DNA from: Trichobilharzia szidati
Taxonomy: Eukaryota; Platyhelminthes; Trematoda; Strigeidida; Schistosomatidae
NCBI GenBank assembly: GCA_944472155.2
Contig: OX235271.1
Location: 88,053,256 to 88,117,255, forward strand
Direction of reading: 5' to 3'
Length of the DNA stretch: 64,000 bases
The notes under the pieces are model-generated. The model was not told the origin of the DNA and made no database searches. It saw only the letters and a program-made list of their open reading frames with translations. Both the position numbers and the translations under genes were made by a program. Positions within the stretch are counted from its first letter, which is position 1, and every line of letters begins with the position of its first letter. Shown in pieces: positions 1-12,600 of this stretch.

Positions 1-768
1 CAGCAACACGACAAGATAAAGACTTCCGTTGTAGTACTTACTCTGCTACACAAACAACAATTAAGGCAGTTAGGAAGCAGCAATTATATCCTCGTAAAAG
101 TCAACAGGTCTCTGCATCTTAATTTAGACTAATACTAACAAGGATTTGTAAGTAGAGTGTGCTGATACTTCCTGCAAGATTAAGTCCCAAACAGGAGAAA
201 TGAAGATCATTGTGAAAATATGCAAAAAGTATGGTATGAAGACAACTTAAGCAGAAAACTAATTGAAATTTCAATATTAGAATTTTGTATTTTGCCAAAT
301 AAATAATCTGTTACCAAAGACCATTGTGTTTTGTCTTTACAGCTTGTGTTTCTGCCTACCTCATAGATAAAAGCGACGAAGACGCATTCCTTTGAAGAAG
401 GAGACGTAGGGATGTTTCTAATGGATTTTGAAGCTGTCACAGCTCTGTGAGAAGACCAATGCTTAATTACAGTCTGAGATGAACATCGGTAGAGCTTCTT
501 AAGCATGCGTTTCGAATGATTAACGATTTAATAGTAATACAACATAGTTCTATGTTCTAAGCCCTGCTTCTTAGACCAAAGTTTAACGGGATCTGAACTA
601 AGAGTCCATTGCGTGACTATTAAACCAATGAGCCACACATACACTAGCTGTAATATTAAGATGAACTGGCCATTATGTTGAGCTAGTTACTTCTTCACTA
701 AATTATACGTAGACTGTACCATCTCTCTAATATTTAAAGAAACGTTTAAAGTGCAACCATGTACTTAC
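1..768. other. Left flank, downstream of NAA20 exon 2; no gene placed
   Basis: No exon or recognisable repeat can be supported. The NAA20 reading frame needs at least one more 3' exon, beginning with two bases that complete a split codon. No acceptor followed by a matching frame was found here, so that exon may lie beyond the left edge. Confidence 0.4.
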
Positions 769-2469
769 CAAAAGCATCTTCGTCTTCTACGGAACCCCAG
801 TAGTAATTCAAGACTCGGCGATATATAATGTAGTTCAATTTAGAGTAAATATTTATTCCCAAACTATTAGAGGCCCGCACGAATAAATCGACGTAATAAC
901 AACGTTTTCTATAGGATGTGAAACCCAAAAGGAAAAACTATGGTTTACTTATTATGTAAAATGTTAAACTATTAGCAGTGGTGTCGTGAGAGCTAGCTGC
1001 AAGCCAGAAATTGTAGACAGCAATTTACGTCAATATACGTCCCGAACTGGGTCATGAGAAAAACAATAACAAAGCTTAACCTTGAGAAAATCACAGCGGA
1101 GTTAACGTGTGGAAATATGAATCGCAGATATATGGCTTGATTTTCTGAGAAACGGCCACAGAATAATCTTAAGCAAGAAAACAACCAATCAGAAGACGTT
1201 GCTTTTTCGCTAACTATAATGTACATAAAAATCTTTAAATACCTCTTGATTTTCTCAATAAACGATCTGTTGCCTGGCCCTTGTCTTCTGTCGTTACAGT
1301 AGTATTTTAATGCCATACAAATTTTGACTGATCCACCAAAACATATTGCGGAAATGTAGAGTGACAAAAGTGGTGCTTAAACTTTAGTTATTTCTTCCAT
1401 TCTTCAACCTGAATAGTTTCTTGTAGTAGTGTGTGCTCTGGGCTCGAGCCCCGACTGCAGAGTTCAGTAGAGTAGTCACGACCAACATAATAAGTGTGGG
1501 TTGTATCTGGGTCCATGAAAAATCTGTTTTGGGCAACTGTGCTTTCCTCAGAATTACCGTTTAACGAATATTGTCTGCAAAGTTAAATACTAATATATTC
1601 CAAAAAGTGCTGCTGTATTCACCAACATTTCTACAAAGAAGTAAACTTTCTGATTTCAGCTTGTTAGTCCCCATAAGACAGACCTCATTGATAAGGTGAT
1701 CGCCAAACTACTTGGCGTATTGTATTCTAGACTGCCACTGTTTTTATTATAGATAATATTTTTCCGGATTTCTCTAATTTTAGCCTAATTTTTTATCGAA
1801 TGGTAGTCTAAACAATTTGATATTCATGTAGCTGGCAACCATTTGAACTGTGAATAAACAGAAACTAAAAGTATTTGGGAACAGTTGCCTTTCTGTGTAT
1901 GCACACGTTTTTGGCTTTAATCCATACTACTATTCATTGCTATTTTACAGCATGTATCAAGAAGATTGATCGAAATAGTTATAGAGCTGTATTTCCGAAT
2001 CTGTAGCGGATACTGTATAACTGTTGCAAAACGACAAATTGGTAGAGTTTAAGTCTTGAAAATACTCAGATAGAAGGATATCACGAACATTTACATGACT
2101 CAAAAAAATTAAAAAGATTTTAGTTTTTGCAGATCTTACCGTTCAGAAGTTTCTTCTAATTCCAGCATTAACTGAGTGGCTAATCCTAGACGCCGATACT
2201 CCGGTGCCACTGATAATGCTGTAACATGACCATGCCAATCGGTTCCCTGACCTTCTGATTTCGCCATCATGTAGCCCATTAGCCGTTGACAAGAGGATGG
2301 TATCGACGACTCCTTGGTGGAAGGAACATGTGCTTCACTTGACTCCTGTTTGTTATCCGATTGTAAAACATTTGAAACCTTATGATGACTTGTTTCAAAA
2401 CAAGTTAGAGTAGGTGATTCTAATACACGCATATACTCTGGCCATTTCGCTAAATAATGCAGGTAGAAA
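769..2469 (-). CDS. NAA20: N-alpha-acetyltransferase 20 (NatB catalytic subunit), two internal exons
   Basis: NAA20 transfers acetyl from acetyl-CoA to N-termini starting Met-Asp/Glu/Asn, working with NAA25 on the ribosome. Two exons are visible: complement(2140..2469) and complement(769..908). The first begins FYLHYLAKWPEY, has a low-complexity Ser-rich insert of about 40 residues where other animals have a few residues, then MGYMMAKSEG, WHGHVTALSVAPEYRRLGLA (the acetyl-CoA-binding motif region of GNAT enzymes) and LEETSER. It ends GAACG|gtaagatct. The second starts after ctatag, completes Arg, and reads KRCYYVDLFVRASNS, then INIYSKLNYIIYRRVLNYY and EDEDAF before gtaagt. Split codons agree (CG+A). 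The N-terminal exon (MTTLR...LDPLTETYGI in other animals) and the C-terminal exon were not found. A solo LTR lies in the intron. Confidence 0.93.
982..1298 (+). mobile_element. Solo LTR, family L1 copy 1 (inside the NAA20 intron)
   Basis: Starts TGTCGTGAGAGC and ends TGTCGTTACA. It carries the family landmarks: acaaccaatcagaag, a TATA-like ctttaaatacc, then aataaacgatctgttgcctg near the 3' end (polyadenylation signal and R region). Flanking tetramers gtgg/gtag suggest a 4-bp target duplication with one mismatch. No internal retrotransposon sequence adjoins it. Confidence 0.8.
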
Positions 2470-4009
2470 CTGATACTATACTGTTGTTTAAATTTGCAAA
2501 CGATAGTAGTGAGTTAAGGAGATAGTTTTTTCAAGATATTTGATCGTAAGGAAATAAAACCAGCTATTATTTCATATGTAGTTACTTACGATTTGATAAA
2601 ACTTTTTATTTGATGGTTTGTGTGATATAAGATGCATAATTTCAAAATAATAACAAAAATACGAATGACAAGGCGAAGTAACTTGCCACTCGTATAAAAT
2701 CTTTCCGAAAACTAAGTAAAATATGCCGTGTAGCTTAGAATTTCAACTATTTCAACACATACTAAAGGATACAGTTTCTGTGTACATGTCCAGGTTACTG
2801 AAAAAATTCAGACAATACTGATTATGAGTCAATAATAAAGACAAATTTTAAAAAATTACTTTCGCGTCTTGTAGCTTATTATGACCGCTTTTATTCACCT
2901 CCATTATTGAATATTAACGGATACGATTATTTACTTACACGAATAGAATGCATATTGTAAACGACTGTTTATATTACGGCTACGAGGGATACAATAGAGA
3001 TTGTTCGCTTAATATACAAAGTTGACATAAGCATAAAGTGTTGACTTAACATCTCTAGTAATGTTTGTTCATAGTAATCCTCCAATCTATCCATTTTCGT
3101 CAACGGGAGTGCTTTTAATAACGAGGGGAGTTATAAACTAAAACTGACTTGATATGGAAAACTTGCTAATCTTGGCTAACTGTCAGAGGAAGAAAACATC
3201 AATGCTTTAACAGAAATAGAGAATAATCGACCATTTTTACATAAATTGTCATATAAGACAAATGAGACGCAATGGTATCAACTTTTGGTTTTCATTGACT
3301 TAAGCATAACATTGAACTAACAGCTGTGGCTCCGCCTACTACAGTTTGAGCGAACAGGTATAACAGACTATGATTGAAAATCTACTAGCTGAAAACCTGG
3401 ACGGAATTATACTAAAGTGCATGGTAGAATTGATAGCAAAAAGGAGTTTTGTAAGCTGATGTGGTCGGTATATAAAATGCTTTCATGAAATTCTGTACTA
3501 TACTTCACTACTAAGTTTACTGGTAATTTACCTCCATTATTTCATCATTTTCAGCTTCACTAAACATATTCATAGTTTATACAAACCATGTAAATTAGTT
3601 ACATATAGTACGTAGGGCAAACAACGAATCTGAAGGTATTCAGTGGGTTCATAAATTTTGCTAGCTCCCATCAACTAGGCACATAAAAACAACGTTGACA
3701 TAGTGACAACAAATAATCGTCCAGGTTAAGGTGTGTGGAAATGATATAAAGTTGTCATAATGCATGTTTACTGTACGTTGTCGGAAACGAATAGAAAATA
3801 ACTCTACAAACTGGAGTAGTTCCATGATCACCAACCTGAAATTTTTTCTGATATCAATATCACAATGATACAATCAAACTAAATGGGATACCTTCATAAA
3901 TATTTGATAACAACTTCGCAGTGTTAGGCAACACGATGTTAGCTAGTATAAGATAAGGTTGGAGAGAGCTTAGGGGAATCAAATCAAACCATGAAGTTTT
4001 TGACTGTTG
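2470..4009. other. AT-rich intergenic or intronic sequence
   Basis: No coding exon, RNA gene or recognised repeat was seen. The missing first exon of NAA20 should lie to the right of 2469 on the minus strand, but no exon encoding the conserved LDPLTET motif could be found. Confidence 0.4.
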
Positions 4010-4325
4010 GTTATAGCCGCTTAGGAAGCTGTATTCTAACTGGTTGGGGTAGTCAGGATTCTAAGAACCAGTGACTTGAAATTTGGTGGTATGATGAGAA
4101 ACCATTCTCAATGATGTAGATGCTTCACTCTTTGTAATATCCAACACCAAATAAATCTTCGTGTTTCTCCAATGATACTATTCTTTCTCCCGTACATTCT
4201 TGCTCATTAGAGTCCTTTTGAGTCTCTTTTCTTTACCTTTGTGCTACACGGAGTGTGATAACTTTAACTGCTGCACTTCTGTGCAAATTACCATGTTGGA
4301 ACGCAGTCAGTCAACAACCGATACA
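4010..4325 (+). mobile_element. RTE-A LINE, decayed 3' end
   Basis: Matches the 3' end of the RTE-A copies at 12.9-13.2 kb and 14.4-14.7 kb: the stretch encoding the GWGPRDYRNQWLE-like tail, then a T/C-rich 3' UTR with tgtgctacacggagtgtgataac and gcacttctgtgcaaa. Frames are broken. Confidence 0.7.
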
Positions 4326-5673
4326 AAGCCTAAAGTTAATCTTGATCTAGAATATTTTAAATTGATGTAGATTTAACTTGTTTACCAGGTTACATATACA
4401 TCCAAAAGTTGTGACATTTACTTTCCTAATAAAAGGTTAGGATTCACAACAGAAGAGAAGTTGCTGAAGTAGGATGATCTGGAATAACACATTCAACTTT
4501 GAAGTGCATAGTTTCATGTGACATGTGCACAATAAAAATGAAATTCTGTTCTTCTTATAGTAAAGACTAAATCTCATTCGTAAAGTGTCACTAGAGGTTA
4601 TTCAAAAATAAAACAATACACAGAAAAAATCTTACATGTTTCCATATTTTAACAAATCAAAGCAAGTGAACGGCCTGACAGTTACCATAGTATTTCCAAT
4701 CTACTTCAATTGGATATTTCAAACTAAAATAAGATAATCATTTTAAGAAGATACGTATATAAGGAACATAAACGGGGGACAATGTAAGTGAAAATGGAAA
4801 ACCATGTGTTACGACAACAACAGCATTAAAGCTGTGGTGACGTTAAATTATTTTAGTTCAGGGTGAGTGTTTAATTATTTGTATTAGGTCATGATATGTC
4901 CGTTTGCGTATGCATATACGGTTTATATCCAAATGTTAAACAATATGGTTTACAAAGTATATGATTTCAGAAGCCTGGGTCACCAACTCTTCAAGTGACA
5001 ATCTAATGTGTGGTCTTAACACCAGGTTTACAAAGACTTATTTTACGTAGCAAGTTGACGGCTTTTTTAACTAAGGACCACCAGGACAGTGAACATACTA
5101 CAATATTCTTGATAACTATCAGCAACCAAACCTTGAGCTCTGAATCGGATAATAACATTGTGACGAACACAAGAACTTGTTTGAAGGACTTGATAGCTCA
5201 GTGGTTGATGAAACTGTTCAAATTAAAGGGATGCAGAAACGGAAGCTAAATGGTACTATCATTTGATTTTAAACTAGTTAGTTTTGATTTGAGTCCTTTT
5301 TACTACTTAAGCCTGAGTTTTATAACTTAAAAAATAAAAATATATAATTTGATTAGATGAGAATTGTAATTCTCAGCATTATAACGTAGTTATAACTACA
5401 TAAGTGTTTCGGGAGCAAATAGGGATTCATATCACAGGAATTTCGGGTCGAACCTTTAGAGATTTGAGAAATTCTTCGGCCAAATATTTAAAAATTTATT
5501 CAACAGCGAGATGTCGTAGGTAACAATTTTGCTTTGAAAATACGTACTCTACTTTTTTAGACATCTGAGGTCAACAATGCCTTTGTTAATTAAGAGAGCT
5601 TTTAATTATTAACTATATTTAAGTGTAGTTTCAAGCGGAGCATTACGTTTTTTTTCATATTATTCTTCAGTTA
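4326..5673. other. No gene seen before the first assembly gap
   Basis: AT-rich sequence with only short chance frames, including an unrecognised 79-codon frame at 5010..5249. Nothing supports a gene. Confidence 0.4.
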
Positions 5674-6167
5674 NNNNNNNNNNNNNNNNNNNNNNNNNNN
5701 NNNNNNNNNNNNNNNNNNNNNNNNNNNNNNNNNNNNNNNNNNNNNNNNNNNNNNNNNNNNNNNNNNNNNNNNNNNNNNNNNNNNNNNNNNNNNNNNNNNN
5801 NNNNNNNNNNNNNNNNNNNNNNNNNNNNNNNNNNNNNNNNNNNNNNNNNNNNNNNNNNNNNNNNNNNNNNNNNNNNNNNNNNNNNNNNNNNNNNNNNNNN
5901 NNNNNNNNNNNNNNNNNNNNNNNNNNNNNNNNNNNNNNNNNNNNNNNNNNNNNNNNNNNNNNNNNNNNNNNNNNNNNNNNNNNNNNNNNNNNNNNNNNNN
6001 NNNNNNNNNNNNNNNNNNNNNNNNNNNNNNNNNNNNNNNNNNNNNNNNNNNNNNNNNNNNNNNNNNNNNNNNNNNNNNNNNNNNNNNNNNNNNNNNNNNN
6101 NNNNNNNNNNNNNNNNNNNNNNNNNNNNNNNNNNNNNNNNNNNNNNNNNNNNNNNNNNNNNNNNNNN
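5674..6167. other. Assembly gap (494 N)
   Basis: Run of undetermined bases. The right edge lies inside a LINE C-terminus, so the missing sequence probably includes more of that element. Confidence 0.99.
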
Positions 6168-6168
6168 A

Positions 6169-6461
6169 TTCTCGCTTCGAGTTTGCCGTCTCTGGAACGC
6201 TTTACCAGCGGCCGTAACTACAGCTCCATCTGTGGAGATTTTTAAGCGGAAGCTGGACAATCATGCAGAAATGCATGGTTTGTGTCTCAATGGCTTACCC
6301 TCTTAAAATTTGAAACCACATTGTCAATGGATAAGCATACAAGCTAAATCTTCACGACCCGTCCTGTCTTCTCCCACTGTGCCGACTACTCTATCTTTTC
6401 TTTCTTTCTTTCTTTATTATTTCACTTATCTCAACCTATATTATCTACACTACAACCTATT

Positions 6462-6492
<31 letters not shown>

Positions 6493-6785
6493 CTCTACTT
6501 TTATGACTATACCGAATGACCGACGGGTGTTAGGTCAAACTCCATTCACGGCAGCAGCTGAGTCCTAACATACTGCACACTACAAACCACAATCTTGACC
6601 AATCCTCGCATCACTCCTCCTGGAGTCTACCAGAGCTAAAGCAGTCGAGTGGCGGGATTTACTACGCATAAGTTCACCGAAGATCTGGAACCTCTACCTT
6701 AAAATCAAGAAGCGAGCTCAAAGAAATCACTGGTTTATACTAGCTCGTAATCAGGATATTGGATATTGGATATTGGAAATGTATG
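6169..6785 (+). mobile_element. CR1/Jockey-like LINE, C-terminal end and 3' UTR
   Basis: The frame 6169..6306 reads FSLRVCRLWNALPAAV, then TAPSVEIFKRKLD, and a stop. This is the WNaLP...aPSv..FK..LD signature at the C-terminus of CR1/Jockey-clade reverse transcriptases. A T/C-rich and ATT-repeat 3' UTR follows. The copy ends in a triplicated atattgg heptamer near 6757-6782, as CR1-type elements often end in short tandem repeats. The rest of the ORF is in the gap. Confidence 0.8.
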
Positions 6786-7013
6786 TGGCCTTACAGATTT
6801 CGAGGGGAGTTTGAACGTAATTATTTTCGTTGCACTTTTATGTTTCATTCCTCTTGGTAGTAAACACTTCATATTTATTTTCACGAGATTACCAAAGCTT
6901 TATTTATCTGATACGGTGGATGGTTTTCATGACGTTCTAAATGCCACTGGTTAGAACAAGGAGAAACTATCTACTTTTTAGGTGTTAACCGTAAAGCACG
7001 TTTAAATGATGTC

Positions 7014-9329
7014 ATGGTAGGTTCTTGTATTTCTTCATCATAATAGTTACAAAGGAAGTCTTTGGGCCGCTTACTGTCTGGAATCAAAGGTGCTTATAAT
7101 GATATTAACCCTGCGACCCTCACTGGAGCTATCGATGTAATTGTTGTGGAACAACAGGATGGCTCTTTTACCTGTGGTCCATTCCATGTCAGGTTCGGAA
7201 AGCTAACAGCTATATCTCCGGCTGATAAGACTGTGGAAATTTATGTCAACGGTGAATTTGTCGATTTCTTAAGAATGTGTTTGGGAAGTGATGGTGACGC
7301 GTACTTCGTGGATTCTTCAGGTTCAGTAACCGACGAATTCTTACCATCAGACACAGTTGGTTGCCCAGGTTTTGCGTATGATGATACTTGGTCTGGGCTG
7401 TCCATGCGTCGGCACCCGAGAAAAGTTCGCCGAGACTCAGCCATGAGTGAACCTGGTACGGAATCTAAATTAATAGAAGAGAATATTGATGAGATAAATG
7501 ATTACGAAGTTTCTTCTGATTGTGAAACTTTGGATGAATCAATAAAGGACTCACTGAGGTGTCGGAATTCTATGAGTAACAACTTCGTTTCTGATAGCCA
7601 GCTTGACGAAAGTTCTAAAGTTGCTGTGAGGGAATATAGCTGGAACTGGGGTTCTGAAGACCCAAAAAAATGCCAGTCTGTTAATAGTTCAGATATATCA
7701 AACACAGACAAAAGTGTCGTTAGAGATGATGGGACAATGCAAGTCAATGACCCATGTGGGAAGGGGTTATACCTTGAGGAACTGGTTACACAGCAAGATC
7801 AAAATATTAAAGAAGCTTACATATACCCTCCATCTCATGTTAATCCATCCAGTCATAGCCAAAGTTATGGTTCAATACATGCAACCGATAGTGGATATGC
7901 AGATTACGGTTATCGATCCGATAATGAGCACACTCCTAGGAGCATATCGCCTGTCAGTCCACAGATTGCAAGCTTGAGACTTTCATTGTGTGGTGGTTTG
8001 TCACCCGACAAACCTTGTTCTGAGGATAAGTTTTTAGAACACATAGTTTCTTACGAAGAATTTATTCGTGAGCCCAATGCTATTCTGTCCAACCCGAATC
8101 TTGTGGTCTATTTCAATGGCCGTTATTGCAACTGGCAAATAGCTGCTCCTTCTATAGTTAGTGTACTTGCGTTTCAAACGCAGTTGCCTTATTTGACTTT
8201 GCAAAGGTTAGAGAGCCAATATCTCCCCAAAAAGCAGTCTCGGCGTACTTCATGGTTTAGCTGGGGCACTAGTTATACACAGACTGTAACTGCAGACCCG
8301 GAACCTGTTATACCATCTAAAAAAGAAGAGGACAAACCACAGAATTCTAACTGCAGCTGTTCGGAACCAACTCCGGTAAGTTACCCTGATAGTCTTAATT
8401 TATACTTTTAGGAACAGAGTAACCAAACAGTTACCAGGATCAACAAGCTTTCCTCAAGCGAAGTAGCCAAATTAAAACTGAAGCCTGGTCGAAACGATGT
8501 AGAATTCCGCTTAACTACAAAGTACCAAGGAACTTGTACATGCTCAGCTTCCATTTACTATTGGCATTGGTATGACAAGATAGTTGTTTCGGATGTTGAT
8601 GGTACCATTACACGCAGCGATCTCCTTGGACATCTCCTACCTATGTTGGGTCACGACTGGACACATCCCGGAGTTGCTCGATTGTACAACCGTATTCGAA
8701 ATAATGGTTATCAGTTTGTGTACTTATCGGCTCGAGCACTTGGCCAAGCAGGGATAACAAGAAGCTATTTGCGACAAGTCGTCCAGGACTCGGCATCCAG
8801 GCTACCAGACGGACCTATTTTACTATCTCCTAATTCCCTTCTCCATGCTTTCCACCAAGAAGTTATTATCAATAAACCTGAAATTTTTAAAACACAGTGT
8901 TTGCAAGATGTATGTGATCTCTTCCCCAAGGGTACTTGCCCTCTTTACGCAGGGTTTGGTAACAAAGTAAACGATGTCTTTGCATATCAGGAAGCTGGAA
9001 TTCAACTGTGTCATATTTTTACAATTAACCCACGTGGGGAAGTTCGTAATGAATATCAGCATGTCAGAAGTACAACATATCAGGAGTTAGGTGACTCAGT
9101 GGATCTTTATTTCCCGTCTTTATGCAGTTCGCAAGCTATATCAATTTCATCACCAGTAGAATGTGACTTAAATCTCAAGGGTGAAAAGTCGACGTCAGCC
9201 TCTAAACACTCATCCAATCCTTCAATGGACGTTGTATCTGTTGATTTGTCTACATTTTCAAGTTTCTCTTTCTGGAAATCTAATTACGAGTTGTCTTTTC
9301 CTCCTCCAGAAGACTCAAGTAGCTCCTAA
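7014..9329 (+). CDS. LPIN: Lipin (phosphatidate phosphatase, Mg2+-dependent)
   Basis: Lipins dephosphorylate phosphatidate to diacylglycerol at the ER membrane, feeding triacylglycerol and phospholipid synthesis; they also shuttle to the nucleus. Proposed exons are 7014..7016, 7047..8375 and 8412..9329, giving about 749 residues (human lipins are about 850-900). The N-lip domain (about 8-105) reads NDINPATLTGAIDVIVVEQ and GPFHVRFGKL. A basic cluster RRHPRKVRR near residue 122 is a plausible localisation signal. The C-lip/LNS2 domain starts near 445: YQGTCTCSASIYYWHWYDK, then the catalytic haloacid-dehalogenase motif DVDGT (505-509), DWTHPGVARLY and LSPNSLLHAFHQEVI. It ends FSSFSFW near 730, as in other lipins. 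The last intron is 36 nt with gtaagt...ttttag. The start is less certain: ATG 7014 is joined through a 30-nt intron (7017-7046) and gives a frame aligning with the fly start MNSLARVFS. A longer 5' exon is possible. Confidence 0.96.
7017..7046 (+). other. Candidate 30-nt micro-intron at the lipin start
   Basis: The sequence begins gtaggt, is T-rich and ends ataatag. Removing it joins an ATG directly to the frame that aligns with lipin N-termini, while the unspliced frame meets TAG just before the homology. Tiny 5' introns of this size are typical of schistosome genes. Confidence 0.55.
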
Positions 9330-9661
9330 TTGATGTATACTGTAAAGCATATAGTACATTTAGAAGACTTTGATCTTGCTTAGCTTCATTGCACTAACTT
9401 TCAACATACCGTTTATTTCATATAGTCTTTCAGGTGATTATTTTATTAAATAACACCCATATTCATATGATGAATGTGCCTTTTTTACATTTAGATTGAG
9501 ATCTTAATTCCCTTTTAATGGATCTTGTTATCTGTTACTTTTTCGCTAATTGTATGTAATTACTCGTTGATTTTTTGTGCTAATACAAACATAACCAACT
9601 ACGTGTAGTTCTGTTTCTGTTTTCAAATAGAATAATTTAACTTATCGACCCATGCGTTTAG

Positions 9662-12600
9662 GCCGATCTACTGGACAACCTTTCAGCCGAAAGTTGTTTT
9701 GAACAAGCTGCAGCGTATCTTCCCAGAATAGTTAATACTCTGGATTCAAATGTGTTACTATACCTTTACGCCAGATACAAGCAGGTCAGTTATGTGGGTT
9801 TTTCCTGTCCATTTGGCATATTTAAACTTTAAAGGATAAAAGACAGTTTATTTTTTCGTCGGTCGCTTCAAAGTATGTCTTAATCTTTCAGCTAAATAGT
9901 AGTGAAAAATCTATGCAGCAATTCCTTTCTTCTCAAGATTAGAAAGTCTTGTTATTTACTGACAATGCTCAATAAGGTCATTGCTCGTATTCAGGCCTCT
10001 TGAACCTAAATTAAATAAAGAAAGACTTCATGATTCTCATAATTACTTAATTTCAGTTACACTTTCTTTCCGAAACAGTAGTCACAGGGCATCAGGCGTG
10101 TTCTGTCTGTATGAAAAAAGATAATTAGTAACCCAAGACTTAAGATTAGGTCGTTAATCGAGGCTTTAGTGATACCTGTCGGCTTACTAATCTGAAGGTG
10201 TTATTTGATTCTGTGAAGAAATCATTGAAGAAGTGTATTGTGCTAGTCAGTGCACTCTGCTCTCCTGCAGTGTGGACCGTCGGGGGGTAATATCCATCCA
10301 CGCGCTTCCATTTCCTTTAAGGAACTCTACTCAAATTCGTGCAGATGTGTTAGGGCTCAAATAAAGTTCTCGTCTGAAGTGACAATAATCATTAGTGTAC
10401 ACTAGGAATGCCCAGCGTCACTGTTTTTATTTATTTTCATACATGACGCTGACTTTGACCGTTTAAAAACTGTCTTACTACCAAGAGCAGGTCTTGTTAC
10501 GCATATGATATTAACCTTTAGGTAAAGATACTGCCAAAATGCAGTCTGAATATTAATTAGGATCTATGTTCGTTCGGGATACTGTTCATTCCTATGTGAT
10601 GTAAGAAGATGCTATGGGAGTAGTTAACACCAACTCCTATTTTAAGGATAGAAAGTAAAATAGTTGAATGTGTCAGTCACCTCACTAGTTGGAAGTTACG
10701 TCAACCTTAATAGGATGATTGCTGACAAAATCTTAGCACAGCCGCAGAAGGCTCATTCGACATATACCAATATGCGTCATTTATTGAGCAGACGTAACAT
10801 CCGGCTGGGTCCCAGTAGCTTAATGGTATACGAGCTCGCCTTGTAACCGGAAGGTCCTGGGTTGGAATCCCGGTGGGTGCGTACTGATGAAGAGTCCCAA
10901 ACTAGGACGAAACAGCTGTCCAGTACTCCCAGGTTTTTGTGCGTCGGTGGTATAGTGGTTAGGACGCTCGCCAACCATGCACATGGTCCGGGGTTCGATC
11001 CCCGGCCGACGCACTCCTTTACCTCGCTAAGCCAGAAATAATGCTGACGAAGAGAAAAGGTTGGTCATGAGGCTAGCAACCCCATCCTGTAAAATAAACA
11101 CTGCTACAGAAACTTCGGGCCACTAGCTTGAAGCCCTATGTTCCACTGGGGAACGTGAAGGAAAAAAAAACATCTGGCTACTATGTAACACATAGCTCTT
11201 CCTTATCCTGTGACTTTTTGGGTAGAGGATATAGAAAATTTTTGATCATAGATGCCTTCATTTTGTTTTTCATGTTTGGTAGGCAATACTGCCACTGGAA
11301 ATGAAGTTGGGTGTAAGGTTTTATTTAAGAAAGATAAGTTAATGTATGAAGGTTTGTGGGGCTCGAATGATCGAGATGGCTAAAATACACCTAGATGAGC
11401 TGTGTTACCATAAGTAGGCGTAGGTTAGGAAAGAATTAGAGATGTTTAGACCAAAACATCATTTATGCATGGTTTGGAAGGGGCAAACAGATGCAGATCA
11501 CTTGGATGTTGTAGTCCTTGGGAATAAAGTATTACTGTAGCTGAAATAATATGCACTGAGCTTTCACGAAATAAATGACTATTGCATGGTCTGTCTTCAA
11601 ATAGCTTTAATCAGCTTCGTTCATCCAACTGCTTTTCGTCTAATAGTACGTATCATTGAGTAATGAGTAATTGGAAATTACTCATGTTAGCTTGACTAAT
11701 TTAGTATCTAAAATCCTAGGCTCAATAATACTGCGTAGACTAAGTGGTGCTCGGGAGGCACAAACACGAGAAAACCAGGCAGGCTTTAGGCCAGGAAGAG
11801 TGTATTGATCATATCTTCACCCTCCGACAGATTCCAGAACAGAGGCATTCCTACCGGCGTCCAACAATCATTATATTTCTCGACCTAAAGGCGGCATTCG
11901 ATTCTGTCGACCGAGAGGTTCTCTGGCGATGTTTGGCTGCAAAGGGAATGCCGAGAAAATACATTGCACTGATCAAGGCACTCTACTCGAACTCATGCAG
12001 CCAGGTGAGGGCTTACGACGGGTTGTCATCTGAAGTGGTGACGACTAGTGGCGTCCGTCAAGGATGCCCATTATCCCCATTCCTATTCAACTTCATCATA
12101 GACGTACTAATGGACTTAACCCTAACACACTTCAGCGACTCAGGGATTGACTTGCTACCAGGGAAGAATCTCGTTGACTTAGAATATGCGGACGATATAG
12201 TCCTTCTAGGCGAGGACTCTGACAAAATGCAGAGTCTACTGAACACCTTGAGCTGCAATCTAAGAATGTTTGGTATGCGATTCGCCCCTGCAAAATGTAA
12301 GATGATGCTGCAGGATTGGACTTCACCGACCCCTAGATTAGAAATAGGAAGTGAAGTGGTAGAACACGTTGACCGTTTCAATTACTTGGGAAGTACCATC
12401 AGCCCCAACGGGTTGATCTCAGATGAAATTTCAGCACGAATACAGAGGGCTAGGTTCGCATTCGCCAGTTTTCGTCATCTCTGGCGTAGACGCGATATCC
12501 GACTATCGACCAAAGGGCGTGTGTACTGCTCAACAGTCCGCTCCGTCCTCCTTTATGGCTGTGAGACCTGGCCATTGAGTGCAGAAGACATGAAAAGATT

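Noticed and set aside
207..506. C-terminal exon of NAA20, since the reverse frame begins MLKKLYRC, loosely like MRKALSRD
   Set aside because: There is no AG acceptor between the upstream in-frame stop and this point, the split-codon phase of the preceding exon is not satisfied, and similarity ends after a few residues.
5667..6260. Long frames spanning runs of N (also at 31243-31821 and 58414-59075)
   Set aside because: They exist only because undetermined bases contain no stop codon; the true parts are LINE fragments.
9652..9661. ATG at 9652 as the ACBD6 start
   Set aside because: It is out of frame with the exon beginning at 9662, and the tttag before 9662 is a better acceptor.
10884..10912. 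An active hammerhead ribozyme at this copy
   Set aside because: Three extra bases separate the first core box from stem II, and stem I pairing next to the cleavage triplet is interrupted. Reported as hammerhead-like only.
10941..11013. A functional tRNA gene with perfect acceptor pairing and T-arm
   Set aside because: No 5-bp anticodon stem with a 7-nt loop can be formed; the central part only folds as an accatgcacatggt palindrome. The same sequence recurs as the head of a dispersed SINE with a LINE tail.
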